A stretch of 64,000 nucleotides of DNA from Castor canadensis (GCF_047511655.1 NC_133399.1:7319333-7383332), one strand, 5' to 3'. Positions 47,090 to 59,353 are shown, numbered from the stretch's first letter. Program-made: numbers and translations. Notes: generated by a model from the sequence alone, not told the origin.

Positions 47090-47940
47090 CTGAATTCACT
47101 TTAAGCCTCTCAGTCCCTCTTCTAACTGGGATTCCATTGCCATGCTTCAATTGTCAACAATGACCCTGCATTGCCAAATTAAAAGTTCACTTCCCTTTCT
47201 AGCATGGGAAGAAGACACATCAATGAACTAATCAAACAGCAAGCAAACAGCCACAGGCATCTCTCAGGAGTGGGTTGGACTGAATTGGCTCTCTGATGAC
47301 CTTATGTAAATGTTCTTGTCTTCCATGTCTCGGAAGTTCTCCTGCATCACCTGCATGGAGGGACCACATTTAGGCAACACAGCCAGCACAAAATGAGTGT
47401 TTGTTAAATGGTGAATACACCAATCATTTTGAGGAGACAGGTGGTTTCAGATATCACTGGGAAATGCTGGTGAAATAACTCAGGCTGATGGATGAGTTAG
47501 AATACACAGAGACAGGAAAGGGAATAGGGCTTTATGATGCTTATGAAAATAGTAAAAGTGTTGAGGGTAACAATAAGGGAAGTTTAATGGGTAGCTAAGG
47601 GTAAATTCTCATAAATATCAGGGAGGGGGTCCTGAAGATCATGATTTTTCTGCTGGACTTTAAGCACTAAGCTGCCATTTTGTGAGATGCCCATGTGGCT
47701 AGAAGCAGATGAGTTGACAGTGCTGAAATGAGCCTTGTTCCACAACCAGCAAGATAGCAAGACCTCAGCTCCACCAACACAAGCAAATTAATTCTGTCCA
47801 TCACCTGAGGGAGCTTAGAGGAGCCTCCTAAGCACCAGTTGAAAACTCTTCTGACCAATGGTTTGCACTGGTCGTGTGAGACTCTAAGCAATTGAACCAG
47901 ACATGCTATGCCTAGAATTCCAATCTAGAGAACAGAAGGA
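47090..47940 (-). other. OR duplication unit 3, upstream remnant without a coding exon
   Basis: It contains CAATTGTCAACAATGACCCTGCATTGCC (matches 39595-39620), and TTCTGCTGGACTTTAAGCACTAAGCTGCCA near 47647 (matches 41037). Where the coding exon would be expected, several kilobases to the left, only L1s are found. The exon was therefore deleted, or this is an incomplete duplicate. Confidence 0.68.
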
Positions 47941-48079
47941 CAACAAATGGTGTTCTCTTATAGCATTATTTTTGTGGTAATCTGGGGGGAGAAAAGGGGC
48001 ACAGCAAACTCACCATATGTTTGTTGTTATGTGTGTTATTATATATGTGCTGGATCACTCCAATTGGTTAGTTTTTCTT

Positions 48080-48600
48080 TTTTGTTTTAAGGGACACTTA
48101 ATTGAAAATATTTATGGGGTGTGGTTTATTCTTTCAATACATATTTAACATGTGTAATGATATATTTGAGATGATTTTTATATCTGTCATCTCAAATATT
48201 TTTATTTATTTGCATTGACAACATTCAAAGTGCTCTTTGTCTTGCTGTTTTGCAATACACACTAAATTATTATTAATGATATTCACTCTTTTGTGGCATA
48301 GATAACGCCAACTACACTTGTACCTAAATACAAACGTCAGTCTATGTCCCACTCCATCTACACTTTCCAGCCTAGGTAACTCTATTTTGCTGTCATCTAT
48401 GAAAAAAAATTAATACAGTTTCAATGTTGGAGTAACAACATGTAGAATTTGCCTTTCTGTGCCCAGCTTCACTCACTTAACTTAATATCCTTCATACTGA
48501 TACAGTGACAAGATTCAATTGTTTATTATGCCTGAATAATATTCCATTTTGTATATACACCCTATGTTCTTGTTCTTTTGATAGGTGGAATATTGCAAGG
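48080..48600 (-). mobile_element. Ancient L1 3' end (minus)
   Basis: TATTTATGGGGTGTGG, CAATACATATTTAACATGTGTAATG, then CATTCAAAGTGCTC and CTGAATAATATTCCATTTTGTATATACACC: an ancient L1 3'UTR followed by the end of ORF2. Confidence 0.8.
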
Positions 48601-49589
48601 AAAACTTGACCATTAAGAACTGGTGACTCTCCAGTCTAAATTCAGGAAATGGGACACAACTAAGTCAAACTGAAAATTGTCTTAGATGTTTCCTGGGTTC
48701 AAAGTCATCTATCCATGACACTCTTACTATAACATGTTGCTGTCTTTTGATATCAGGGTTCAAACAGATTCAGACAATTTTCAGGGATATTTATTTTCAT
48801 GTAATTCCAAATAATTTTTATAGACTGAAAGTAAGTTATACTTCAACATTAGTAATTTGGCAGCTTTTCTTTCATGAGAAATAAATTGTTTCAAAGAAGT
48901 GGTTTCTTTGCTTGCGATGGGGCCATTATATTTTAATTAAAAATACCTCCATTGAACAGAAATTATGGCTTTATCATCACTCAGGAGAATTATGTATATC
49001 TACATATTTAAATGTTTATTAAACTCACAATTACTTATTCTTACCATCTCTATTATTATGAATTTTAAACACAAAGTCAAAAGCAACTCAAACAAAATCT
49101 GTGATGATGAAAAATGGCCAACCAGCTGTCAAGGCAATTGAATAAGTGATGTAGCTTGGGGCTCTAAATTCCATTTTCTCTCTTGGTTTTCCAGTTCTTT
49201 TGGCACCACAAGAGAAGATGGTGGCATTTGGAATCCCCAATTTGGCAAACAGAGAATTAATCATTAAGTTAATGCCTCATATCTTTAACGCACTGAGTGA
49301 AAGGTGAATTCAATCTCATTGCTCAGCTGCCTGTGGCTTCTTAATTAAGTCTTTCTGCTGTATGTCTCTTGTGGAAATTTACTTTACTTGAAACTGGAAA
49401 ACCACAGGGAGTTCCAAGTATTTCTCTTTGGGAACTTCATAAGAAATCAGAATGACCCAAACATTGTATGCACATATAAATAAAAGAAAGAAAATAAGAA
49501 GTCAGAAATTCAATGTGTCCTCTTTGGGTTTTCCCAACTTTAGAAACTTGCTCATTGGAGAATGTTATGCACATGTACTTATTCCTCCA
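48601..49589. other. Intergenic, no gene recognised
   Basis: AT-rich sequence left of the OR tail fragment. No recognisable gene or repeat. Confidence 0.4.
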
Positions 49590-49800
49590 CAAGTTGTCAT
49601 TCTCATCTCGTGGTGATCTCGCTGTTCTATGGAACCAGCCTGAGTGTCTAAGTCAGCTCGTCATGTGCATACAACCATCATGGACAGGAGTGGTACCTTC
49701 CATCTTATCCACTGTAGTCACTTCTGTGATGAACCAATTCATCTACTGCATGAGGGGCAGGATATGAAGAGAGCCCTGAACATGTTTTTCTGCACCTGTT
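49590..49800 (+). pseudogene. Odorant receptor C-terminal fragment
   Basis: Decayed TM6-TM7 of an OR on the plus strand: CATCTCGTGGTGATCTCGCTG (HLVVISL, as in TM6) followed by FYGTSLSVY, then STVVTSVMNQFIY (normally [13 protein letters not shown]) and DMKRALNMFF. Frame changes separate these blocks. No upstream receptor domains are detected, so it is a 3' remnant. Orientation is the same as the intact OR at 13514 and opposite to the decayed units between them. Confidence 0.75.
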
Positions 49801-50049
49801 CTTCTCATGGTGGACTGATCTTGACTTTGTGTCTGGACAAGTGTGATCAAAGGCAATGGAACAGAGCTGTTAATAGTCTGCATGCATGACTCGAGATGAA
49901 CACTGATGCTTAATGTATTGTGCTTACAGGGAACTTGTAAATTTTCAGATATGAAGAGAATGTTTCAAGACCTTTGCCCATTTTATACATTTTTTTCTTC
50001 TTTTCAATCTGGGGAGGAATTAAATTTCTATCAGATTTATACTATATAT

Positions 50050-50090
50050 ACTGCACACACTCATACACACACACACACACATATATAATC
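50050..50090. repeat. (CA)n / TATA simple repeat
   Basis: Short CACACA run flanked by TATATA. Confidence 0.85.
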
Positions 50091-50099
50091 TGTATGTTA

Positions 50100-50939
50100 C
50101 TTACCAATCCTTCCATTTTATTAATTGGTCTTATGTCAAACTTAGAAAGTTCTGAAAAATTCCACCTTATCTCTCTTTACTTATCTTCTTCTGTAGTATA
50201 AAATTTAAGATCATAACAACTATTTGAACCCTGAAATTAACTCATATAAATGTCCCCAGCATGTGATGTTTAGACTTCTCAATGATGTGCCAGTCACACA
50301 CATTGAGTGAAAGCCCTAGTCTAAATGTTGGATTTCTATCTTCTCCTGGGATAGCTTCTGTATTTTAATACTTGGGTCTTTGCTGGTTCTACACTGATTC
50401 TCTGAGTGGTTGCTCACTTAGCCTGTGGAGTGGGAGAATTCCATGTAATTTGAAAAAGTGCAGAGTCTTCTGCATTCTCCTCCTGAGAGGTTTTAGTAAG
50501 ACCTTACCTGAGATGACTGCCCTCTACCACACAAGTGGCAAACTACAAAGTGCTGTGGACCCTTCACCAGCATCTACTTGCTGTGCAGTGTGGAGATCTC
50601 CCATCTTAAACTTTATTTCTGTACAGTCCCAGCTGATGCACAGCTGTAGGTCTCCATGAGGTTTGCTTTTCCTCTTTTTCTCACAGCTATGCTGAAGATG
50701 ACTCTCCCTCTGCTCTACTACTTTTCTCATTACTTAGTTAAGACTTGTTGTTACTTTTATAAATCTAAAGTTCAGTATTTCTGGCTTTCATCTGTTTTCT
50801 GTCTACTATTTGTTGTTACTCTCCCTTACCTTTGATTCTCACCCAAGTCTCCCTGAGCCTAGAATATGCTAAATTTGTTTCAAATTTGTGAACATGCAGT
50901 GAGGTGACCGGTGTCTCTACTCTGTCATAGTAAAGCCTC
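50100..50939. other. Intergenic, no gene recognised
   Basis: No recognisable coding or repeat content. Small open frames at 50372-50659 (+) and 50524-50730 (-) overlap on opposite strands and have no family resemblance. Confidence 0.4.
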
Positions 50940-52015
50940 TCTTCTCAGAATGATAGAGTAATTATATTGAAATGCATTACATCTGTGCATGAAGATAATA
51001 AAAAATGCACTGAAAGCTGTTTAATGCTTGTGAAGAAGGGTAATAAAGCATAAGAAATAGAATGGGTTAGTCTGACTATAGTAGAATACATATACATGTG
51101 TGAAATACCAAGGCAAAAAGCCTTTGAACAATCATTACATATTTTATGAACACACAAAACCAAACATGATCATATACAAATTCACATGGAGAACATATTT
51201 TTATAGCTGAACCAGTCTACGGAACTCAGGGAAAGAGGGAATGGAAAAGATAATGATAGAGCATAAGTAATATTGTAAAACATAAATCTGTGAATGTAAA
51301 GGATATAAGGATGTGCATTGAAACCTGTTGGAAAAGGGAAGGTAGGAGATAAAGGGTTAAGGGAGAGTAATGGAAGGAGTTGAATGGACCAAGTAAAATA
51401 TACGCACAGCAGGCATACATTGAGAAACACCTTTTAACATCAACTTAAATATTAAAAACAAAAGACATTACTGTAAAATAGGTACATTGTGTGGAGGGGC
51501 ACTAAGGTGAGGGGGGAAGGAAGGAGGTTAATTTGAGGGTGTACAGTTGATGGACTTCACATGCCTAAATGAAATAGAAGAAAGATACCTATCACAATTT
51601 CTTTAACTGGGGTGGGGAGTGGGTACAGGGAGAGAGAAGATGGGGAGATGTAACAAATATACAATATATGTCTAATCTGAAGTATCACTATAAATCCCCC
51701 ATGTATAACAACTATATCTTAATAAAAATTTATTTAAAATAGAAATGAAAGACAGGAAGAAAAAGATAACCTTTCTGAATTAGGCACACTGGGAGGGGGG
51801 AGGTAAGCAGAGAGTGTGAAAGTGGGCAAATATGACAGATGAATTTTCTATTCATGTATGACAATTGAGCAATAAAACCTGTTGAAATTGTTCAAAAAAG
51901 GTAGAGGAAGACATAAGGGAGAATAATGGAGGGGTGAATCTCATTATGATATATTGTAAACACATATGTAAATGTAACAATGAAATCCTCCATCTGACTA
52001 ACATGTACCAATAAA
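50940..52015 (+). mobile_element. Run of L1 3'-end segments, head to tail
   Basis: Four consecutive plus-strand segments look like L1 3'UTRs: about 50940-51180, 51181-51475, 51480-51742 and 51745-52015. Each has a purine-rich body (for example GGAAGGTAGGAG, GGTGAGGGGGGAAGGAAGGAGG, GGGAGGGGGGAGGTAAG). The later ones end in A-rich tails such as CTTAATAAAAATTTATTTAAAAT. No ORF2 sequence is seen between them. Confidence 0.65.
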
Positions 52016-52019
52016 TAAT

Positions 52020-52180
52020 CTCTCCTCATTCATTTTCCTTTGCTGACCAGTAGTCCATCACGTATGTAGAATACATTTTCTTTATCCATTTATCTACCCA
52101 TTGGTACTGTTATAAATAGTGCTATAAAAATATTCTACTTTTGGAGGAACCTCTTTGCTATTAAACATTGATTTTTGTCG
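52020..52180 (-). mobile_element. Ancient L1 fragment (minus)
   Basis: TACATTTTCTTTATCCATTTATCTACCCATTGG is the complement of the ORF2 C-terminal region in old L1s. Confidence 0.6.
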
Positions 52181-52590
52181 TCAATCAGAATTGAGAAGTA
52201 TCCTGTGTTTGTTGTCTATTGTTAAACATATCACTACAAACCTTGTGGCTTAAGGTTGTGTTATCTTATAGTTCTTGGATTCAAAACTCAGTAGCTTGCC
52301 TCATTGGGTAATGTCACAGTGTTGGTGTGAGTGGCTTTGGAAGCACCCAGAATAGAGTGAGATGTCTTGATTTTTTCATCTTCCAGTGGCCACCTGTGTT
52401 CCTTTGCCTAAATCTCATTCTCAATCCTATTCTGCTTCTGTTATCCCTTTTGCTTCTCTTCTGTAGCCCAAGCTTCCTTTCCCTCCATCTTATTAAGGAC
52501 AATTTTGATTTTATCTAAGGTCTATATAATATGGAATAGAGCCCCTATCTTGATTATTTAATCACATCAGTGGAGTTCATTTTGCAGATA
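52181..52590 (+). repeat. Ancient mammalian repeat, family not assigned
   Basis: It shares, in order, GTCTATTGTTAAACATATCACTACAAAC...GTGGCTTAA and a later CCATCTTATTAAGGACA with 61505-61765. The pattern is typical of an old dispersed LTR- or DNA-type repeat. I cannot name the family with confidence. Confidence 0.45.
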
Positions 52591-52597
52591 TTGTTAT

Positions 52598-52722
52598 TTT
52601 ATTTTTGCAGCCAGAGTATTACTGTGTATCCCAGGCTGGTTTCAATCTCATGATCCTTCTGCCTTGGTTTCCTGAGTCTTGGCACAAGAGCTGTGCACCA
52701 CCACACCCACCTAATTTTATCC
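52598..52722 (-). mobile_element. B1-like SINE (minus, old)
   Basis: GTATCCCAGGCTGGTTTCAATCTCATGATCCTTCTGCC and GCACAAGAGCTGTGCACCACCACACCCACC are the complement of a 7SL-derived SINE. Confidence 0.8.
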
Positions 52723-53200
52723 TTGTAAGTGACATGGACACATTTTAATTTTATTTTCACCAGCCGCAGAACTGATTAGCTCCAGCAGAAACTTGTTTCT
52801 GTTGTAAGACATAGGTGATTTGGAAAGTTAAGCACAACAATGACCGTAAGGGGTGATAATTATTACTGTTCTCTGTAATCCAGGACAGAGTGACCTTGTT
52901 CCATAAGATCATGGGTGTCTTTGTATATTGCATCTATTATTCAGGCTTTTGTCAAATGCATGAGTTAAAGATAGCAAAAAAGCGTTATAATGCCATCCTG
53001 CCATAAATTTTAAATAATATACCTTAAAAATCATAAATTCCTAAATAATGACTTAACATGGTACAAAATATATTGATAGACACATAAAAATATTGAAATC
53101 CTTAAATATGAAAGGTTTAATATTAAATACTAATACAGAGAACTACATCTACCAGTTATGTTGGAAATTAACAAATTTTCTGAGTGTATAGTTGTGTCTA
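52723..53200. other. Intergenic, no gene recognised
   Basis: AT-rich flank of L1 copy D. Confidence 0.4.
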
Positions 53201-53213
53201 CACACTATGGGAT
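53201..53213 (+). repeat. Target-site duplication, left copy (L1 copy D)
   Basis: CACACTATGGGAT, repeated with one mismatch as CACACTATAGGAT at 60077-60089. It lies next to the poly(T) of the element. Confidence 0.88.
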
Positions 53214-53701
53214 TTTTTTTTTATTATTCATATGTGCATACAAGGATTGGTTCATTTCTCCCCCCTACCCCACCCTCTCCTTTACCACCCACTCTGCCCC
53301 CTTCCTCTCCCCCCCCACCCTCTCAATACCCAGCAGATACTATTTTGCCCTTATCTCTAATTTTGTTGTAGAGAGAGTATAAGCAATAATGGGAAGGAAC
53401 AAGGTTTTTTGCTGGTTGAGATAAGGATAGCTATACAGGGAGTTGACTCACATTGATTTCCTGTGCATGGGTGTTACCTTCTAGGTTAATTCTTTTTGAT
53501 CTCACCTTTTCTCTAGTTCCTGGTCCCCTTTTCCTATTGGCCTCAGTTGCTTTTAAGGTATCTGCTTTAGTTTCTCTGCGTTAAGGGCAACAAATGCTAG
53601 CTAATTTTTTAGGTGTCTTACCTATCCTCACCCCTCCCTTGTGTGCTCCCATTTTTATCATGTGCTCATAGACCAATCCCATTGTTGTGTTTGCCCTTGA
53701 T

Positions 53702-56700
53702 CTAATGTCCACATATGAGGGAGAACATACGATTTTTGGTCTTTTGGGCCAAGCTAACCTCACTCAGAATGATGTTCTCCAATTCCATCCATTTACCAGC
53801 GAATGATAACATTTCATTCTTCTTCATGGCTGCATAAAATTCCATTGTGTATAGATACCACATTTTGTTAATCCATTCATCGGTGGTAGGGCATCTTGGC
53901 AGTTTCCATAACTTGGCTATTGTGAATAGTGCCACAATAAACATGGGTGTGCAGATGCCTCTGGAGTGACCTGTGTCACAGTCTTTTGGGTATATCCCCA
54001 AGAGTGGTATTGCTGGATCAAATGGTAGATCGACGTCTAGCTTTTTACGTAGCCTCCAAATTTTTTTCCAGAGTGGTTGTACTAGTTTACATTCCCACTA
54101 ACAGTGTAAGAGGGTTCCTTTTTCCCCGCATCCTTGCCAACACCTGTTGTTCGTGGTGTTGCTAATAATGGCTATTCTAACAGGGGTGAGGTGGAATCTT
54201 AGCATGGTTTTAATTTGCATTTCCTTTATTGCTAGAGATGGTGAGCATTTTTTCATGTGTTTTTTTGGCCATTTGAACTTCTTCTTTTGAGAAAGTTCTG
54301 TTTAGTTCACTTGCCCATTTCTCTATTGGTTCATTAGTTTTGGGAGAATTTAATTTTTTAATTTCCCTATATATTCTGGTAATCAGTCCTTTGTCTGATG
54401 TATAGTTGGCAAATATTTTCTCCCATTCTGTGGGTGTTCTCTTCAATTTAGAGACCATTTCTCTTGATGAACAGAAGCTTTTTAGCTTTATGAGGTCCCA
54501 TTTACCTATGCTATCTCTTAGTTGCTGTGCTGCTGGGGTTTTGTTGAGAAAGTTCTTACCTATACCTACTAACTCCAGAGTATTTCCTACTTTTTCCTGT
54601 ATCAACGTTAGAGTTTGGGGTCTGATATTAAGATCCTTGATCCATTTTGAGTTAATATTGGTATAGTGTGATATACATGGATCTAGTTTCAGTTTTTTGC
54701 AGACTGCTAACCAGTTTTCCCAGCAGTTTTTGTTGAAGAGGCTGCTATTTCTCCATCGTATATTTTTAACTCCTTTGTCAAAGACAAGTTGGTTATAGTT
54801 GTGTGTCTTCATATCTGGGTCCTCTATTCTGTTCCACTGGTCTTCATGTCTGTTTTTGTGCCAGTACCATGCTGTTTTTATTGTTATTGCTTTGTAATAT
54901 AGTTTGAAGTCAGGTATTGTGATACCTCCTGCATTGTTCTTTTGACTGAGTTTTGCCTTGGCTATTCGTGGCCTCTTGTGTTTCCATATAAATTTCACAG
55001 TAGATTTTTCAATCTCTTTAATGAATGTCATTGGAATTTTGATGGAAATTGCATTAAACATGTAGATTACTTTTGGGAGTATAGACATTTTTACTATGTT
55101 GATTCTACCAATCCATGAGCATGGGAGATCTCTCCACTTTCTATAGTCTTCCTCAATCTCTTTCTTCAGAAGTGTACAGTTTTCCTTGTAGAGGTCTTTC
55201 ACATCTTTTGTTAGGTTTACACCTAGGTAGTTGATTTTTTTTTGAGTCTATTGTAAATGGAATTGTTTTCATACATACTTTTTCCGTTTGCTCATTGTTA
55301 GTGTAAAGAAATGCTAATGATTTTTCTATGTTGATTTTATATCCCGCTACCTTGCTATAGCTATTGATGATGTCTAGAAGCTTCTGAGTAGAGTTTTTTT
55401 GGGTCTTTATGGTATTTTTCTGCATCTATTGAGATGATCAAGTGGTTTTTGGCTTTGCTTCTGTTAATGTGGTTTATTACGTTTATTGGTTTTCATATGT
55501 TGAACCACCCCTGCATCCCTGGGATGAAGCCTACTTGGTCGTGGTGAATAATCTTTTTGATGTGTTGCTGAATTTGGTTTGCCATTATTTTGTTGAGGAT
55601 TTTTGCATCAATGTTCATTAAGAAGATTGGCCTATAGGTCTCCTTTTTGGAGGTGTCTTTGCCTGGTTTTGGGATAAGTGTAATACTGGCTTCATAAAAT
55701 GTGTTCAGCAGTTTTCCTTCCCTTTCTATTTCGTGGAACAATTTAAGGAGGGTTCATCTCAGTTCTTCTTTAATGGTATGATAGAATCGAGCAGAGAATC
55801 CATGAGGTCCTGGACTTTTCTTTTTGGGGAGACTCTTGATTGCTACTTCAATTTCCTTTTGTGTTATAGGTCTATTCAGGTGATTAATTTCCTCTTGGTT
55901 CAGTTTTGGATGATCATATGTATCTAGAAATCTGTACATTTCTTTTAGATTTTCAAATTTATTTGAATATAGGTTGTCAAAGTAGTCTCTGATGATTTCC
56001 TGGACCTCCATGGTGTTTGTTATTATCTCCCCTTTTGCATTGCTAATTCTACTAATTTGGGTTTTTTCTCTCCTCGTTTTAGTCAGGTTAGCCAGGGGTC
56101 TGTTGATCTTGTTTATTTTTTCAAAAAACCAACTTTTTGTTTCATTAATTCTTTGTATGGTTTTTTGGTTTCAATTTCATTGATTTCAGCTCTTATTTTT
56201 ATTAATTCTCTCCTTCTATTTGTTTTGGGACTTGCTTGTTCTTGTTTTTCTAGGAGTTTGAGATGTATCATTAGATCATTGATTTGGGATCTTTCAGTCT
56301 TTTTAATATATGCACTCATGGCTATAAACTTTCCTCTCAGGACTGCCTTAGCTGTGTCCCATAGGTTCTGGTAGGTTGTGTTTTCATTTTCATTGATTTC
56401 CAGGAACTTTTTAATTTCCTCTTTTATTTCATCAATGATCCATTCTTTATTAAGTAATGAGTTACTTAGTTTCCAGCTGTTTGCATGTTTTTTGTCTTTA
56501 CTTTTGTTGTTGAGTTCTACTTTTACTGCATTGTAGTCAGATAGTATGCACGGTATTATTTCTATTTTCTTATATTTGCTGAGGCTTGCTTTGTGCCCTA
56601 GGATATGATCGATTTTGAAGAAGATTCCATGGGCTGCTGAGAAGAATGTATATTGTGTAGAGGTTAGATGAAATGTTATGTAGACATCTACTAGGTCCAT

Positions 56701-57221
56701 TTGATCTATTGCATATTTTAGATCTTGGATTTCTTTATTGAGTTTTTGTTTGGATGACCTATCTATTGATGATAATGGGGTGTTAAAGGGTCCCACAACC
56801 ACTGTGTTGGCGTTTATATATGCTTTTAGGTCTTTCAGAGTATGTTTGATGAAATTGGGTGCGTTGACATTGGGTGCATACAGATTGATGATTATTATTT
56901 CTTTTTCATCTATATCCCCTTTTATTAGTATGGAATGTCCTTCTTTATCTCATTTGATCAATGTAGGTTTGAAGTCTACTTTGTCAGAGATAAGTTTTGC
57001 TACTCTTGCCTGTTTTGGGGGCCATTGGCTTGATAAATCTTCTTCCAGCCTTTCATCCTAAGCATATGCTTATTTCTGTCGGTGAGATGAGTCTCCTGTA
57101 AGCAACAAATTGTTGGATCTTCCCTTTTAATCCATTTTGTCAAACAGTATCTTTTGATGGGTGAATTAAGTCCATTAACATTAAGCATTAGTACTGATAG
57201 GTATGTGGTGATTCCTGCCAT
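53702..57221 (-). pseudogene. L1 ORF2 (copy D), deleted and frameshifted
   Basis: Endonuclease-reverse transcriptase remnant starting at ATG 57221 and ending SLICGH-stop at 53702. The endonuclease frame breaks near 57000 (one base missing in a C/A run against copy B). Later open pieces are 56113-56802, 55754-56011, 55493-55741, 55153-55425, 54210-55202 and 53702-54001. Near 55411-55420 the sequence jumps from SIDAEK directly to [11 protein letters not shown], removing about 310 bases of copy B (about 19525-19836) including FADD. A run of nine A (T9 at 55235-55243) shifts the frame where copy B has seven and the reading frame needs eight. The zinc-knuckle region also carries differences. Confidence 0.92.
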
Positions 57222-57271
57222 TTAGTTGTCTTAGTTGTTTGAAGATTTGATTGTGTGTACCTAAGTTGAGG

Positions 57272-58474
57272 TTACTCTCTACTGTCTTGCTTTTTCTTTT
57301 CCTGTGGTTTGGTGCTGCCTGCCTTTTCATGGTTAAGTTGGGCTTCACTTTCTGTGTGCATAATCCCTTGCAGAATCTTTTGTAGTGGTGGCTTTGTGGT
57401 CACATATTGTTTTAGTTTCTGCTTATCATGGAAGACTTTTATTGCTCCATCTATTTTGAATGATAGCTTTGCTGGGTAGAGTATCCTGGGGTTGAAGTTA
57501 TTTTCATTCAGTGCCCGGAAGATCTCACCCCACGCTCTTCTTGCTTTTAATGTTTCTGTTGAGAAGTCTGCTGTGATTTTGATGGGTTTACCTTTGTATG
57601 TTACTTGTTTTTTCTCTCTTACAGCCTTCAATATTCTTTCCTTAGTTTCTGAACTTGTTGTTTTAATGATGATATGTCGTGGAGTAGTTCTATTTTGATC
57701 TGGTCTGTTTGGTGTCCTGGAGGCCTCTTGCATCTGTATGGGAATATCTTTCTCTAGATTTGGGAAATTTTCCATTATTATTTTGTTGAATATATTATGC
57801 ATTCCCTTTACTTGCATCTCTTCTCCTTCTTCGATGCCCATGATTCTCAAGTTTGGTCTTTTGATGGAGTTGGTGAGTTCTTGAATTTTCTTTTCACAGG
57901 TCTTGAGTTGTTTAATTAATAGTTCTTCGGTTTTTCCTTTAATTACCATTTCATCTTCAAGTTCTGAGATTCTGTCTTCTGTTTGTTCTATTTTGCTGGA
58001 TTGACCTTCTGTTTTGTTTTGCAGTTCTGTTTTGTTCTTTTTTCTGAGATTTTCCATATCCTGGCAGTTTTCTTCTTTAATGTTGTCTATTTTTGTCCTG
58101 AGTTCATTTATCCGTTTATTCATTGTGTTCTCTCTTTCACTTTGGTGTTTATACAGTGCTTTTATGGTTTCCTTTATTTCTTCTTTTGCTTTTTCAAATT
58201 CTCTATTTTTGTTGTCTTGGAATTTCTTGAGTGTCTCCTGTACATTTTGGTTGACCCTATCCAATATCATCTCCATAAAATTCTCTTTGAGTACTTGTAG
58301 TATGTTTTCTTTTAAATTATTCTTGTGGACTTCATTGGGTCCTTTGGCATAGTTTATCTTCATTTTGTTGGAGTCTGGATCTGAGTTTCTGTTCTCTTCA
58401 TTCCCCTCTGGTTCCTGTACTAATTTTTTGCTGTGGGGAAACTGGCTTCCCTGTTTTTTCTGTCTTCCCGCCAT
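57272..58474 (-). CDS. L1 ORF1 protein, intact open frame (copy D)
   Basis: A 400-residue ORF1p that binds L1 RNA and forms trimers in the cytoplasmic L1 RNP. The start is the ATG at 58474 (MAGRQKKQG); the frame is open a little further upstream but lacks an ATG there. Basic N-terminus, coiled coil about residues 50-180 (EKAKEEIKETIKALYKHQ and similar heptads), RRM beginning near RPNLRIMGIEEGEE, and a C-terminal domain with ARRAWGEIFRALNENNFNPRI and YPAKLSF, matching the human L1 C-terminal domain pattern. No stops. It is the only intact ORF1 in the window and serves as the reference for the breaks in copies A and B. It sits 50 bases upstream of ORF2, as in copy B. Expression would need the element's own promoter. 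Confidence 0.88.
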   Translation of the reverse strand: MAGRQKKQGSQFPHSKKLVQEPEGNEENRNSDPDSNKMKINYAKGPNEVHKNNLKENILQVLKENFMEMILDRVNQNVQETLKKFQDNKNREFEKAKEEIKETIKALYKHQSERENTMNKRINELRTKIDNIKEENCQDMENLRKKNKTELQNKTEGQSSKIEQTEDRISELEDEMVIKGKTEELLIKQLKTCEKKIQELTNSIKRPNLRIMGIEEGEEMQVKGMHNIFNKIIMENFPNLEKDIPIQMQEASRTPNRPDQNRTTPRHIIIKTTSSETKERILKAVREKKQVTYKGKPIKITADFSTETLKARRAWGEIFRALNENNFNPRILYPAKLSFKIDGAIKVFHDKQKLKQYVTTKPPLQKILQGIMHTESEAQLNHEKAGSTKPQEKKKQDSRE

Positions 58475-58974
58475 TGTCTTTGGTGTTGTTACTGTCCCTG
58501 TACTGTGTGCAATTAAGTATTTTCTAGCTTGTAATAATAACAATGGTAATATTTAGAATGGAAGGGTGAGCTGAGATGGAAAGCAAGAAGTTAAAGAAAA
58601 GGGGAAAACAAATACACAAACAAGAGGGAGAAAGCAGAACAAGGTTTCAGATAAGAAAGTTTCAAAGGTATAAACAGGGAGCGTTAGTGTACTAATCAAC
58701 AGTAAGCTGAACAGGCATTAGAGAGACAGAGAGAGGATTGAAAATCAAAGATCAAAAAAATAAGAAATAAATACATGAAATAAATATATATAAAAATGAA
58801 TTAAAATAAAATGGAAAATAGAAAATTAAAAAAAAAACTCCAAGTTTATATGCAATGCAGTTTCAGTGTTAATAATTTGGGTGTCCGTCTCAGTCTACAG
58901 TCCTGGAGATGGTGCCTCAGATGTTGTTCTGTAGTTGTCTCATCAAAGAGTACACATAAAGTAGAACAAAACTA

Positions 58975-58998
58975 CACACACACACACACACACACACA
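58975..58998. repeat. (CA)n microsatellite inside L1 5'UTR
   Basis: A CA run of about twelve units with the same flanks as the copy A tract at 3312-3335. Confidence 0.9.
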
Positions 58999-59353
58999 TA
59001 CACACAGCCCCACCAAGTGTCCCAAGTTCAAATGCAATACAGTTTCAGTAAGTTTTCCGGCTTGCAGGTGTAATTTGGTTGTTCTCTCATCAAAGGTAGG
59101 GAGAAAAAGAAAAAAAAGCATCTGGAGACAGTTCTGAGAGTGGTATCTGCAACTGTGGCTTGCCTGCCTGCTGCTGTCAGTCTGCTGTAGCTGGTGGCAT
59201 TATTTATGCAGATCTCTGGGGTGAACTTAGCACTCACCTGCTCCCACAGGCTTTGTTTGTTCAGAGTTCTCCTGTGCGGGAGCCTCTGCTACAAGCTTTC
59301 CACTTTCCAAGCACTGGGAAAAGTGACACTGCACCTGCATTGTCAGGCCCACG

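Noticed and set aside
53201-53213. Copy D as an old, undated insertion
   Set aside because: A recognisable 13-bp target-site duplication with a single mismatch, and the poly(T) next to it, indicate a fairly recent insertion.
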